DNA from: Eubacteriaceae bacterium CHKCI004 | GTDB lineage: Bacteria; Bacillota; Clostridia; Lachnospirales; Lachnospiraceae | Direction of reading: 5' to 3' | Length of the DNA stretch: 64,000 nt | Assembly: GCA_900016875.1 (NCBI GenBank) | Contig: FCNR01000023.1 | Location: 62,001-126,000, forward strand | Part shown: positions 18,555-28,431 of the stretch, in pieces | Layout: every line of letters begins with the position of its first letter | Numbering within the stretch: position 1 is the stretch's first letter | The notes under the pieces: model-generated | Seen by the model: only the letters and a program-made list of their open reading frames with translations | Told to the model about the DNA's origin: nothing | Database searches by the model: none | Translations under genes and position numbers: made by a program

Positions 18555-18707
18555 CTATTTCTCGTTTTTACTGCTGCGCTGTTCTTTTACCAGTTCTTCC
18601 ACCAAATCGGTGATATCCTTGATATCGTCATCAAAGAGATTATCCTCTCCTACTTCTACGCCTACAGCCGGTTTAAACTTCTTAAGTTCAAGATTAAAAT
18701 CAATCAT
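18555..18707 (-). CDS. Small conserved-looking protein (50 residues)
   Basis: I do not recognise it. The product starts MIDFNLELKKFKPAVGVEV, then an acidic LFDDDIKDITDLVEELVKE helix and a basic end. The ATG at 18707 has GAGG 6 bp upstream and lies 8 bp past the folC stop, so it is coupled to folC. Open reading continues upstream inside folC, but the codons there belong to folC's other frame. A protein this short, in an operon position and with its own ribosome-binding site, is likely real. Confidence 0.6.
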   Translation of the reverse strand: MIDFNLELKKFKPAVGVEVGEDNLFDDDIKDITDLVEELVKEQRSSKNEK

Positions 18708-18715
18708 GGGAATCC

Positions 18716-19996
18716 TCACTTTCCAAAATATATGTTTCTGCGCCTCTTGATCTCGCCCACCAGATACAGTGAACCGAGACACAACAGGCGTCCCTCATTG
18801 TCCTTATCATGCAAAGCCGCCTCAAAAGCCTGCTCCGCTTCCTCAAATACATAACAGGGAGCGTCCGCCGTCTGGCGGAAACACTTAAGAATCTCTTCTG
18901 TATCGGCGCCCCTTGTTCCTTCCATCTTTGTAATATAAATCGTCTGCCACGGAAAATCCGAAAGCGTCCGGATCATACTCTCATAATCCTTGTCCCCGCA
19001 TACGGCAAATAGCAGGCGCCATCTGCCGCCTTTCCCGGCGACCGTCCGGCATATCTGCTCCACAGCGCCCGGATTATGGGCGCCATCCACGTAAACATCA
19101 GGAAGGACCTCTTCCATTCTTCCTTCCCAGCGCATTGCCAGAAGCCCCTTCTGCAGTACCTCGTGCTTCAGTCCGGGCAAAAGCACCCTGGCCGCCACAG
19201 CAGCCAGCGCCGCATTATATATCTGGTAATCCGCCGTATCCGTAATACACAGAGGACTATCCTTATAATAACTACTATTGATAGAAAAATCAATCTTATT
19301 CTCTATTTTTTTTAAAAATGTTATTTTTTCAGAACGAATTCTGTAAATATGAGAATTTTTTCTTTCAGCTTTCTTTCCGATTACCGAAAAAGCGCCATTA
19401 TTCTCATCCAGAACCACCACGGGAACTCCTTCTTTGATTATGCCTGCCTTCTCGGCTGCAATGGCTTCAATAGTATCCCCCAGAATCGCCGTATGATCAA
19501 GACTGATGGATGTGATCACCGAAAGAACAGGTACGGTCAGCACCGTGGCGTCCAGCCGTCCGCCAAGCCCCGTTTCCATAATGCAGTAATCCACATCTTT
19601 CCGGGAGAAAATGAGCAGACTCATGAGAAACAGAATCTCAAAATAGGTGAGCGGCTTTCTCACGCCGTTTTCGTCCGGCAGCAGAGCCTTCACCTGTTCC
19701 CACGCCTCTATGAGCTCAGCATCAGAACACATCTCAAAGTTGATGCGGAACCTCTCGTTCATATGCACCAGATGAGGTGAAGTAAAGAGAGCTGTGCGAT
19801 ATCCGGCCGTACGGAGAATGGATTCCAAAAAAGCGCAGACAGAACCTTTGCCGTTGGTCCCGGCCACGTGAATGACTTTCAGATTTTTCTCCGGATGCCC
19901 CAGAATATCCAGATACTTTCTTAAATTATCAAGGCCGCCCCCGGTTCCAAACCGGGGAACAGCCGATATTTCCTGCTCCAGCTCGTCAATCGTCAT
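18716..19996 (-). CDS. folC: Folylpolyglutamate synthase / dihydrofolate synthase
   Basis: A 426-residue Mur-ligase-like enzyme that adds glutamate to folates (and may make dihydrofolate). Motifs are the P-loop HVAGTNGKGSV, METGLGGRLDATV, ISLDHTAILGDTIEAIAAEK and the C-terminal VDGAHNPGAV. The ATG at 19996 fits the family N-terminus (MTIDELEQEISAVPRFG); AGGAGG is 13 bp upstream, rather far. It follows valS by 83 bp, an arrangement common in Firmicutes. Confidence 0.94.
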   Translation of the reverse strand: MTIDELEQEISAVPRFGTGGGLDNLRKYLDILGHPEKNLKVIHVAGTNGKGSVCAFLESILRTAGYRTALFTSPHLVHMNERFRINFEMCSDAELIEAWEQVKALLPDENGVRKPLTYFEILFLMSLLIFSRKDVDYCIMETGLGGRLDATVLTVPVLSVITSISLDHTAILGDTIEAIAAEKAGIIKEGVPVVVLDENNGAFSVIGKKAERKNSHIYRIRSEKITFLKKIENKIDFSINSSYYKDSPLCITDTADYQIYNAALAAVAARVLLPGLKHEVLQKGLLAMRWEGRMEEVLPDVYVDGAHNPGAVEQICRTVAGKGGRWRLLFAVCGDKDYESMIRTLSDFPWQTIYITKMEGTRGADTEEILKCFRQTADAPCYVFEEAEQAFEAALHDKDNEGRLLCLGSLYLVGEIKRRRNIYFGK

Positions 19997-20079
19997 ATCG
20001 CTGTATCTGCCTCCTGTCCCGCTTTCAGCAAATGTACACAGCTGCCATTGTCCCTGCTGCGACACATCTTTCGCACAGG

Positions 20080-22722
20080 TTATTTTTTTAACTGTGCAAG
20101 CCGCTCATCCACCTGTGCAGCCATGGCGGTATATTTCTCTAATTTCTTCTTTTCTTCTTCTACTTTGGCTGCCGGCGCCTTGCTGATGAACTTCTCGTTG
20201 TTCAGCATGCCGTTGGCACGTTTGATCTCGCCGGCCAGACGTTTTGCTTCTTTTTCCAGACGGGCGATCTCTTTTTCCACATCCACCAGCTCGACGAACG
20301 GAATGTAGATCACTGCATCCGGAATCACTGTGGATACAGCGTCGTCTGCGATTCCTGTCTTATCTGCCTGTACGATAACTTCGCTGGCATAGCCCAGGGT
20401 GGCGAAAAAGACGCGGGAGTTCTCAAAGATGCCGCGGATGTCTTCTTTCTCTGATACCACATATACAGTCGCTTTCTTGCTCGGCGGCACGTTCATGTCC
20501 GCCCGCAGGTTACGGATGTTGCGGACAGCAGTCTTGATAACCTCCACCTCATTTTCTTCTGCCTTGAAGTCAAGTTCTTCTTTAAATACCGGCCAGTCGG
20601 ATACCATGATGGACTCTTCCTCATCCTGCATGCTGCAGAAAATCTCTTCTGTGATAAACGGCATATACGGATGAAGGAGCTTCAGGGCGATGACCAGTAC
20701 ATTTTTCAGTGTGTAAAGAGCCGCTGCCTTGGTGGCGTCCTCGTCGTTGTATAATCTCGGTTTTACCATCTCGATATACCAGTCGCAGAACTCTTCCCAG
20801 ATGAAGTCGTGCAGCTTCGCCACTGCGATACCCAGCTCGTAGTTCTCCATGTTGTCGGTGACTTCTTTTACAAGGGTGTTGGCCTTGGAAAGAATCCATT
20901 TGTCGGCCGGCGTCAGGTCGTCAAGGCTCACCTGGCTCAGGTCGGCTTTCTCTATATTCATGAGCATGAAACGGGAAGCGTTCCATACTTTGTTGGCAAA
21001 GTTACGGCTGGCGATGATCTTCTTCTCGGAGAAACGCATATCGTTACCCGGTGCATTTCCTGTCACGAGAGTCAGACGCAGAGCGTCGGCGCCGTACTGG
21101 TCGATAACCTCCAGCGGATCGATACCGTTGCCCAGGGACTTGCTCATCTTGCGTCCCTGCTCATCCCGCACAAGACCGTGGATGAACACGTCGTTAAACG
21201 GACATTTGCCGGTGTGCTCATATCCGGAGAATACCATACGGATAACCCAGAAGAAGATAATATCATAACCGGTCACCAGCACGTTGGTCGGGTAGAAATA
21301 ATCGAGATCCTCGGTCTGTTCCGGCCAGCCCAGAGTGGAGAATGGCCACAGAGCGGAGCTGAACCAGGTATCCAGCGTATCCTCGTCCTGTGTCAGATGT
21401 TTGCAGCCGCATTTCGGGCAGACATCCGGCTGAGTTCTTGAAACCACGATCTCGCCGCAGTCATCGCAATAGTAGGCCGGAATCCGGTGTCCCCACCAGA
21501 GCTGTCTGGAAATACACCAGTCGCGGATATTCTCCAGCCAGTGCAGGTATGTCCGGTCAAAATGTTCCGGCACAAAACGGAGGTCTCCGTTTTTCACTGC
21601 CTCGATGGCCGGTTTTGCCAGTTCTTCCATGCGGACAAACCACTGTTTCTTCACCATCGGCTCTACAGTAGTATGGCAGCGGTCGTGGGTACCTACGTTA
21701 TGGTTGTGCGGCTCGATCTTCACCAGATAGCCTTCTTCCTCCAGCTCTTTTACGATGGCCTTTCTTGCCTCGTAGCGGTCCATGCCGGCAAACTTGCCGC
21801 CGTTTTCATTGATGGTTCCGTCGTCATTCATGACGTTGATCTCTTCGAGATTGTGGCGCAGTCCCACCTCAAAGTCGTTAGGGTCGTGGGCCGGTGTGAT
21901 CTTAACGGCTCCTGTACCGAACTCCTTATCCACATAGGTGTCCGCCACGATTGGAATCTCGCGGTTCACAATTGGAAGAAGAACCATCTTTCCGATCAGA
22001 TCTTTATATCTCTCGTCATCCGGATGCACGGCGATGGCTGTATCGCCCAGCATGGTCTCCGGACGTGTCGTTGCGATCTCGATACATTTGTCAGTTCCCA
22101 CGATCGGATAATTGATGTGCCAGAAAAATCCCGCCTGATCTTCGTACACAACCTCCGCATCGGAGATGGATGTCTGGCAGACCGGACACCAGTTGATGAT
22201 TCTGGAACCTCTGTAAATGTAACCTTTCTCGTATAACTTGATAAAGACCTCTTCCACTGCCTTAGAGCAGCCTTCATCAAGAGTAAAGCGCTCTCTGTCC
22301 CAGTCCGCAGAAGAACCAAGCTTCTTAAGCTGGCTGACGATACGTCCGCCGTACTCTTTCTTCCACTCCCAGGTTCTCTTTAAGAATCCTTCTCTTCCCA
22401 GATCCTCTTTCTCGATACCTTCTTCTTTCAGGGCGTTGATAACCTTGACCTCCGTGGCAATGCTGGCGTGGTCGGTTCCCGGCTGCCAGAGGGCGTTGTA
22501 GCCCTGCATTCTCTTGAAACGGATGAGAATATCCTGCAGGGTATTGTCAAGAGCGTGTCCCATGTGAAGCTGGCCGGTGATATTTGGCGGCGGCATCACG
22601 ATGGTGAACGGTTTCTTGCTGCGGTCCACTTCCGCATGGAAATATTTCTTATCCAGCCATTTCTGATAGAGTCTGTCCTCAATCTCAGCAGGATTGTAAG
22701 TTTTATTCATCTCTGTTGCCAT
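20080..22722 (-). CDS. valS: Valyl-tRNA synthetase
   Basis: An 880-residue class I synthetase charging tRNA-Val. [17 protein letters not shown] holds the HIGH-type motif (HMGH, about residue 54), [14 protein letters not shown] the KMSKS loop (about 528), and a long editing domain lies between. The C-terminus has the ValS coiled coil ([20 protein letters not shown]). The ATG at 22722 has AGGAGGAC about 10 bp upstream. The leader is too short for a T-box riboswitch; it has an extended -10 promoter and one simple hairpin (22779-22799). Confidence 0.97.
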   Translation of the reverse strand: MATEMNKTYNPAEIEDRLYQKWLDKKYFHAEVDRSKKPFTIVMPPPNITGQLHMGHALDNTLQDILIRFKRMQGYNALWQPGTDHASIATEVKVINALKEEGIEKEDLGREGFLKRTWEWKKEYGGRIVSQLKKLGSSADWDRERFTLDEGCSKAVEEVFIKLYEKGYIYRGSRIINWCPVCQTSISDAEVVYEDQAGFFWHINYPIVGTDKCIEIATTRPETMLGDTAIAVHPDDERYKDLIGKMVLLPIVNREIPIVADTYVDKEFGTGAVKITPAHDPNDFEVGLRHNLEEINVMNDDGTINENGGKFAGMDRYEARKAIVKELEEEGYLVKIEPHNHNVGTHDRCHTTVEPMVKKQWFVRMEELAKPAIEAVKNGDLRFVPEHFDRTYLHWLENIRDWCISRQLWWGHRIPAYYCDDCGEIVVSRTQPDVCPKCGCKHLTQDEDTLDTWFSSALWPFSTLGWPEQTEDLDYFYPTNVLVTGYDIIFFWVIRMVFSGYEHTGKCPFNDVFIHGLVRDEQGRKMSKSLGNGIDPLEVIDQYGADALRLTLVTGNAPGNDMRFSEKKIIASRNFANKVWNASRFMLMNIEKADLSQVSLDDLTPADKWILSKANTLVKEVTDNMENYELGIAVAKLHDFIWEEFCDWYIEMVKPRLYNDEDATKAAALYTLKNVLVIALKLLHPYMPFITEEIFCSMQDEEESIMVSDWPVFKEELDFKAEENEVEVIKTAVRNIRNLRADMNVPPSKKATVYVVSEKEDIRGIFENSRVFFATLGYASEVIVQADKTGIADDAVSTVIPDAVIYIPFVELVDVEKEIARLEKEAKRLAGEIKRANGMLNNEKFISKAPAAKVEEEKKKLEKYTAMAAQVDERLAQLKK

Positions 22723-22819
22723 AAATCTATGTCCTCCTGGAATACTAAATTGTCATGTTATAAAAATGCTCCGCAATCAAAAGCGATGCAATCGCTTTTA
22801 GTCGCGCACAAGCGCAATT

Positions 22820-22828
22820 ATTATACCA
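22820..22828 (-). promoter_or_regulatory. Extended -10 promoter of valS
   Basis: The minus strand has TGGTATAAT (22820-22828), a perfect -10 with the TGn extension. I see no good -35, which is common for this class. The transcript would start near 22813 and carry a 9-bp hairpin at 22779-22799. Confidence 0.5.
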
Positions 22829-22859
22829 CAAGTTTTCAGCCTTGTGTGTATCTTTTTAC

Positions 22860-23732
22860 CTATTCTTTCCGCACAGGAAGCCCTGCAGTCAGCAAATCAT
22901 CTTCCATCTCCATCTCAGGGCGGAAGTCCTTTTGCAGCTCCCGCACAAATCTTTCATAAATATTCTCTGCTTCCTCAGTTTTTTCCCTCTGCAGCAAATA
23001 TTCGATTTTTTTCTGTTTTTCAGCCAGACTGCTGCAATGATAAGCCTCGGCAATAGCTGCAAAACGGTTCTCAAAAGATTCCTGCGACAACTCCGATATC
23101 TTAAAAGATTCCATCTCTTCTTTTGCTTTTTCCATATTTTCCGTAAATGCGATAAGCGCATAATAGTAAAAAAGAGACTCTTCATCACCCGCATACTGGT
23201 ACGCCTTCACAAAATCAATCTTAGCGTCCTCCAGACGAAACAGCCGTGATTTCGCCACCGCCATGTTGTGATAGGCGGCACCGGTATCCATCTTTCCCAT
23301 AGTTTCCGGTTTCAAAGCCTCTTTATAATAATGGATGGCCATGGACGCCCGTCCCGCTTCAAGAAGCATATCGCCCGTCCATTTGCACTGTACAGGATAC
23401 GGCGTATTTTTTAAATCCCTGTACTCATCCAGGATCTCGCGTATTTCTTCCTCAGAAAAATAATTCCCCTCCCGGAAAAGCGCAGCAAAATATTTCATCT
23501 GGTCTCTTCCAGGATCTGTTAATTTCGAAAGCTGCCGGTACAGCTTCTCAAGGCCCAGCTCATCACGGATGTAAAGCAAAAGCTCCTCCTCCGGCAGCGT
23601 ATATAAATAGAGCAGCATGTGTCCGCTCAGATAATAACACAGTTCTTCATAGGAAAAAATCTGTACGCCCGTCTCCGGAAAACGATAAGGCTCTTTTCCA
23701 GTCCGTCCGACACAGATAATTGATTCCCGCAT
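22860..23732 (-). CDS. TPR-like helical protein, last gene of the protease/DUF5717/DUF5716 cluster
   Basis: A 290-residue soluble protein with no signal or membrane segment. The first 60 residues (SIICVGRTGKEPYRFPETG) form a small beta-rich domain. The rest is helical with TPR-like pairs (AGRASMAIHYYKEALK, YHNMAVAKSRLFRLEDAKIDF). It starts 15 bp after the DUF5716 gene with an AGGAGG-type site, so it belongs to the same transcript and probably the same complex. I do not know its function. Confidence 0.65.
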   Translation of the reverse strand: MRESIICVGRTGKEPYRFPETGVQIFSYEELCYYLSGHMLLYLYTLPEEELLLYIRDELGLEKLYRQLSKLTDPGRDQMKYFAALFREGNYFSEEEIREILDEYRDLKNTPYPVQCKWTGDMLLEAGRASMAIHYYKEALKPETMGKMDTGAAYHNMAVAKSRLFRLEDAKIDFVKAYQYAGDEESLFYYYALIAFTENMEKAKEEMESFKISELSQESFENRFAAIAEAYHCSSLAEKQKKIEYLLQREKTEEAENIYERFVRELQKDFRPEMEMEDDLLTAGLPVRKE

Positions 23733-23747
23733 ATAGTCTCCTCCTTA

Positions 23748-24863
23748 TCACGATATCAGCTTAAATGGAAAAACCGTTACCTTTCCCGTACCGGGAAACA
23801 TGGAACCAAATCCCATGTCTTTCAACAGAATCACGCCTTCTGTCTGTGCAGTAAACTGTACCTCAATGCGAATTCTGGTTGTTTTTGGCGGCCGCGCCGG
23901 GAGATCCCTGATCTCGCAGGCGGCGCTTTCCATCTCATTTTCTTTCGTATTATGATAGAAGAATTCCACCTTCTGGCTTTTATCCAGAATAATATCGACA
24001 GTTCCGACGGTATTATACCACTCCCGGCCGATGGACGTGATCGGCACATACTTTGCCTTTCCCGACTCCTGCGTGAGGATGCCGATGGTGTGATATACCA
24101 TGTCCGGTCCCTGCATCAGCAGCATGCCGTCCTCCATCAGCTGTACCGGGCCAAGCCCCAGCAGGCATGCCCCGTTGGCGTACAGATTCTGTCCCATGAA
24201 GACTCTTCTTCCGGCACACAGATATGTCAGTGTTTTCTTCATCCAATTGCCTTCAAATCCTCTTCCTGTGAGAAAAATTATATGTGCCGGATTCTTCACC
24301 AGAAACTGTTTCATCAGTCTGCTGAAATGATAATCCCGGTTCTCGTCATCCTCGTGGATGCCCTGTTCCTCCAGATTCATCTCCTTCAACACCGCCCGAT
24401 AAGCTTTCTGTCTGGAAGGACGGATCTGCTCCACCAAAATGTAACGGAGTACATTTTCTGAGTAATCAAGAAGAAGGGTATTTCTGTCCCATACCGCCCG
24501 CTCCTGATGAAATACATATTCCACAAAAGAACGGAAATGAGTGATCACATTCACAGAATGCCTTTTCTTAAAATCTTCGTCCAACAGTTCTTCCAGATGT
24601 TTCCGACACTGTCGCGAGGTGTCTTCCATGGTAAAGTAAACGCCATGGTACATTTCCCAGTTTATGTGATTGGCCTCCATATAACGCCGGATATAAAAAA
24701 GTCCGCTGGCAATGTAATCCTCCTGCTCCTTTTCCGGCAGAGGGAAACTTTCCTCGGTGGTTTCCGCCGCCGCTTCATCATAGACACTCAGCTGTACCGC
24801 ATATTTCCCCAGATCGATCCCGGCAAATTTTCTTGTTTCAAGTTCTCCCATAACATACTCCAT
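23748..24863 (-). CDS. DUF5716 family protein, Hsp70/actin-like fold
   Basis: A 371-residue cytoplasmic protein. FAGIDLGKYAVQLSVYD near the N-terminus resembles the phosphate-1 loop of Hsp70/actin ATPases (GIDLGTT in DnaK). HIIFLTGRGFEGNWMKK followed by MGQNLYANGACLLGLG resembles the adenosine and C-terminal motifs of that fold. The C-terminal 100 residues are beta-rich. I recognise it as the DUF5716 family from memory, not from a search. The ATG at 24863 has AGGAGGCGGA just upstream. It lies between DUF5717 and a TPR protein; a nucleotide-dependent scaffold or chaperone-like role is plausible but unproven. Confidence 0.7.
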   Translation of the reverse strand: MEYVMGELETRKFAGIDLGKYAVQLSVYDEAAAETTEESFPLPEKEQEDYIASGLFYIRRYMEANHINWEMYHGVYFTMEDTSRQCRKHLEELLDEDFKKRHSVNVITHFRSFVEYVFHQERAVWDRNTLLLDYSENVLRYILVEQIRPSRQKAYRAVLKEMNLEEQGIHEDDENRDYHFSRLMKQFLVKNPAHIIFLTGRGFEGNWMKKTLTYLCAGRRVFMGQNLYANGACLLGLGPVQLMEDGMLLMQGPDMVYHTIGILTQESGKAKYVPITSIGREWYNTVGTVDIILDKSQKVEFFYHNTKENEMESAACEIRDLPARPPKTTRIRIEVQFTAQTEGVILLKDMGFGSMFPGTGKVTVFPFKLIS

Positions 24864-24885
24864 TCCGCCTCCTGCGAAGGCGATG

Positions 24886-27800
24886 TTATAATACTTTCAT
24901 CATATAATCTGTAAAATACGTTTTTATCAGATATTGTGCAAGCTCTTCCGGAGCGCAGCTCTCCGCGCTCAGATCATTGAGAGCAAAGAAGCGGCTCTCG
25001 TCCCCTTCTGACTCAAAGGTATCGAAACGGATGACCGTCTCGTCGCTGACCACCTCGCCGCCGTCTTCCAGGCGGTAATTGACATGATCATTTTGATAGA
25101 AGAACATGGTACAGACATACATTCCCGGCAATATTTCCTGAAGATGTCTCTTTCGAACGAGTACATCTTCTCCTTCCACCTGATAATACAGCACCACATT
25201 GCTCCCGCGGTTTCCGTAATAGGTCAGAAAAGTCCTCTCCAGATATTCCACCGGAAGAGCAATCCACTGCCGGTAGGCGTAGAAAACCGGCAGGTAATAT
25301 TCTTCCTTCAGGAACTTTCCTATAATGAACACTGCCGCGTCCTTAATTTTCTCCATCCACGCTTCCCGCGGCGCAAAATAGTAGAGAAAATGTATCATGG
25401 TCTGACGGTCACGGATTCTTCCTGCGAGAATCTCACGGCCAATGATTCCATGAATCGATTCCGGCAGTTCAAGAATACCGCGCCGTTCCCGCTCTGAAGC
25501 ATACTGCAGGTAACTCTCCGTCACCTGATCTCCTTCATTCTGATCGTAATACACCTCAAAGACAGAAAAGAGGCCGTCGGCGTCATTCCCGGTAAACATG
25601 CTCTGACGCAGCATCCGCTGTTCCAGGGCTGTTGTCTCCAGAGCAAACTTCCGGCTCCGTTCCCAGATAAGAAGAAGATCTTCCAGCTCGCCTTCAAAAT
25701 GTGTCATAAGATACGACAGCGTATCCCTGTTATATTTTTTGCTCACAAAGGCTGAATAGGCAAGATACAGCGTAGTCTCATCCATTTCCCCTTCGCTGTG
25801 AGCGACGCCGAAAGACGCCAGACGCAGACGCTTCACTGCGCCCATAATATTGCAGCCATATAGTTCAATGCCGAAAAAGGCATTTTCTATCATTCCGACT
25901 TCCATATAATAATCCATCAAAGTCTTGCGAAAACCGGCTGTCACATTGGAATAATCAATTCTGTCCAGCCATTTTGCCAGCGCCTCTTTTTCCTGATGCT
26001 TCTGATAATACAGCAGCATTTCCTCAGCTGCCTGGCGCCGGATCCACGGCTGATAATCCTCATGAAAAGCTATTTTCTGCAGAATCGGCATATCTTCCGC
26101 TTTCAGATCTCCTCCTATTTTATCAGACAGAGACAGAAGGATTCTTTTGTTAGCCATGTTTTTCTGAATCCATTCCTTCGGGAACTGTTCCGGAGACAGA
26201 AACGGTTCCTCCCTGTAAGAAATTCCCGACACATATCTCTGTTCATTGCTGTCCACAAAATACAGCTGTGCCCGGCGGGTAGGAATCTCCGCATAGCAGA
26301 ATCCTCCGGACAACGGATAATAGAATTCCTCTCCGGTCTCCGGACGGGAAACATAAACGCCGATCATATTCCTGTTGCTGCATATAATCTTCCTGTAAAA
26401 TAATATATCGCAGACCGCTTTGGTATTTGCCGGCTTCTCCAGAATCTCTTTCTGAAAATAATGATACAGGTAAGCCAGATGCTCATTCATCCGGCCTTTC
26501 AGAAGCTGCTCCTCCACAAAGGGGATCATTTTGGAATAATAAGCGCCGAACACCTCATCACAGGCATCCTTATTCTCCAGTACATTTGAATAAAGGTATG
26601 CCTTCTCCGTGGAATCCAGACTGTTGCTGTAAGTAAAATAAATGAGCACACGATGCGGAATGATCTCAAAGCTGTTAAAATCCATGCTTCGGATAAAAAA
26701 TTCATTGAGTCCGATGATTTTCAGATTAGCGCCCACCGCTTTTCTAAAATACTCATGATATTCCCTGCCGCTGCGGTTTCCCTTGATGAGCAGAGAACAG
26801 ATGACCTGTAAAAACCGCTCGTCAGGCTCTATCTCATATAACTTTTTGGCAATAAAGAATATCGCGCTGCTGTAATATTTCATCCTCAGCGCCAGCCTTG
26901 CGAACTGGTAAGCCAAGGCCATGGAAATATACCCATAACGGACGCCCCACCGGAAAATACTGACCTCAAAACTGCCAAGCTCTTCCATAAAGTTTGGATT
27001 TTCATTGAGAATCTCGCATGCCTCAAAGAATAAGAGACTGCTGTTTTTCCCTTCCTGAAAAAGCTGGCGGATAGTATCATACTGCAGACGCTTATTATAA
27101 ACATATTCTCTGTCCAGATAAATCAGCATCCACAACGCCTCTGCTTTGTATGCAGACACCTCGTAAAAATCCCGGATAGATATGACAGCCGCCGATATGG
27201 TCTCCGGCGTCCGGTAAAGCATCGCCTTCAGGTACAGCAGATAATTTTCAAGCAGCGGCTCCGTCTCCCCTTCCCGCTGCTCTTCTTCTATCTTCTGAAG
27301 CAATTCTTCCGCTTCCTCCGGATGTTCTTCCATGATCAGAAGATGTATGCGATACATCTGCCACTGTACGCCTTTTGTCAGATGGATCAGCTCATCCAGC
27401 ACATGTTCTGATTCCTCCGCAAAATCTTCAAATCCGATGCTTCCTGTACGGAAAAACAGATAATTATGCATCAATTCCGCCTTCTGTCTTTTGATGCGGC
27501 TTCTGACTTCTCTCTCCCTGGACACCGTCGGAAGGGTTCCCCACCATTCCACAGGTATCTCAAACTCCTGACGAACGGTACGAATCCGGATCACATCGCT
27601 TCCCATGGCATAACTGTGATTTTTCTCCACAGTGAGTTCCAGCCTGCCTTCTTCAAAATCCGCGCTGGTAAACTTAAGTACAGAAATCTGAACCTGCCCT
27701 TTTTCCGCAGTGATGGTTCCTTCCGTATAACCATCTGCGGTCAGAGTGATGCAGATCGTCTCCTTATCTTTTCCCGCATCGAGAACAACCTGCTTTTTCT

Positions 27801-28422
27801 CTATGGCAAGGGCGGCAGGTTCTTTCCATCCTGCCGCCGTCAGGAATTCCTCCACGATCATATTTCTGGACCGGCTCTTCATAAGACTGTGGTACATGGC
27901 GTCCTGCTCCGGCAGATCCTTCAGAAATATGGTGGAAAAATTCGGGAGGAAGAACAGCTCCATGGCTTCCTGCCTATTCTCATGATACAGCCGCACAAAG
28001 TCTTCCATCCGACAGATGCGCCCGATGGAGGTGTCGGCCATGACAGGCGTCACAACCACACGATAAGGGATATTATATTCGCCTCCGTTGGTAATCAGAA
28101 GAAAATCTCCCTCAAACTCGTTGCCTGACGTTGCCAGTTTTCCTTTAAAATAATAAGGAATCTCTGTCCGTATTCCATCAAACTCTGTCTTTTCCAGACC
28201 TATTTTATCGTTGGTGGAACGAACAATTCCTTTTACCGGTATTTTATTTTCACTTTCAACTATAAAAGAACTATGGTATACTTTGCCTTCTTCCACGGTA
28301 ATTTCCAGATTCGTCACGGAAATACGCAAAACCGGCAGTTTGCTTTCCTCTGTTCCTTCTTCTATTATATTATTTGTCTCTCTCACTTCACATACCCGCC
28401 TGTTATTTATCTCAACCTTCAC
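24886..28422 (-). CDS. DUF5717 family protein (very large, cytoplasmic)
   Basis: An 1178-residue protein without signal peptide or membrane segments. Two beta-sandwich-like domains (about 30-130 and 205-305, immunoglobulin-like, LPVLRISVTNLEITVEEGKV) are followed by a long helical repeat region (about 320-1000, TPR/alpha-solenoid-like) and a C-terminal beta domain. I recognise it as DUF5717 from memory. It starts at a GTG 9 bp beyond the protease stop codon with only a weak AGGCGA site; a GTG 12 codons later has a better AGGCGG site. The gene order with DUF5716 and a TPR protein suggests one large complex. Confidence 0.7.
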   Translation of the reverse strand: MKVEINNRRVCEVRETNNIIEEGTEESKLPVLRISVTNLEITVEEGKVYHSSFIVESENKIPVKGIVRSTNDKIGLEKTEFDGIRTEIPYYFKGKLATSGNEFEGDFLLITNGGEYNIPYRVVVTPVMADTSIGRICRMEDFVRLYHENRQEAMELFFLPNFSTIFLKDLPEQDAMYHSLMKSRSRNMIVEEFLTAAGWKEPAALAIEKKQVVLDAGKDKETICITLTADGYTEGTITAEKGQVQISVLKFTSADFEEGRLELTVEKNHSYAMGSDVIRIRTVRQEFEIPVEWWGTLPTVSREREVRSRIKRQKAELMHNYLFFRTGSIGFEDFAEESEHVLDELIHLTKGVQWQMYRIHLLIMEEHPEEAEELLQKIEEEQREGETEPLLENYLLYLKAMLYRTPETISAAVISIRDFYEVSAYKAEALWMLIYLDREYVYNKRLQYDTIRQLFQEGKNSSLLFFEACEILNENPNFMEELGSFEVSIFRWGVRYGYISMALAYQFARLALRMKYYSSAIFFIAKKLYEIEPDERFLQVICSLLIKGNRSGREYHEYFRKAVGANLKIIGLNEFFIRSMDFNSFEIIPHRVLIYFTYSNSLDSTEKAYLYSNVLENKDACDEVFGAYYSKMIPFVEEQLLKGRMNEHLAYLYHYFQKEILEKPANTKAVCDILFYRKIICSNRNMIGVYVSRPETGEEFYYPLSGGFCYAEIPTRRAQLYFVDSNEQRYVSGISYREEPFLSPEQFPKEWIQKNMANKRILLSLSDKIGGDLKAEDMPILQKIAFHEDYQPWIRRQAAEEMLLYYQKHQEKEALAKWLDRIDYSNVTAGFRKTLMDYYMEVGMIENAFFGIELYGCNIMGAVKRLRLASFGVAHSEGEMDETTLYLAYSAFVSKKYNRDTLSYLMTHFEGELEDLLLIWERSRKFALETTALEQRMLRQSMFTGNDADGLFSVFEVYYDQNEGDQVTESYLQYASERERRGILELPESIHGIIGREILAGRIRDRQTMIHFLYYFAPREAWMEKIKDAAVFIIGKFLKEEYYLPVFYAYRQWIALPVEYLERTFLTYYGNRGSNVVLYYQVEGEDVLVRKRHLQEILPGMYVCTMFFYQNDHVNYRLEDGGEVVSDETVIRFDTFESEGDESRFFALNDLSAESCAPEELAQYLIKTYFTDYMMKVL

Positions 28423-28431
28423 GCGATTCGC

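Noticed and set aside
22729-22860. T-box riboswitch upstream of valS
   Set aside because: The leader is only about 90 bases with one small hairpin; there is no T-box sequence or specifier loop.
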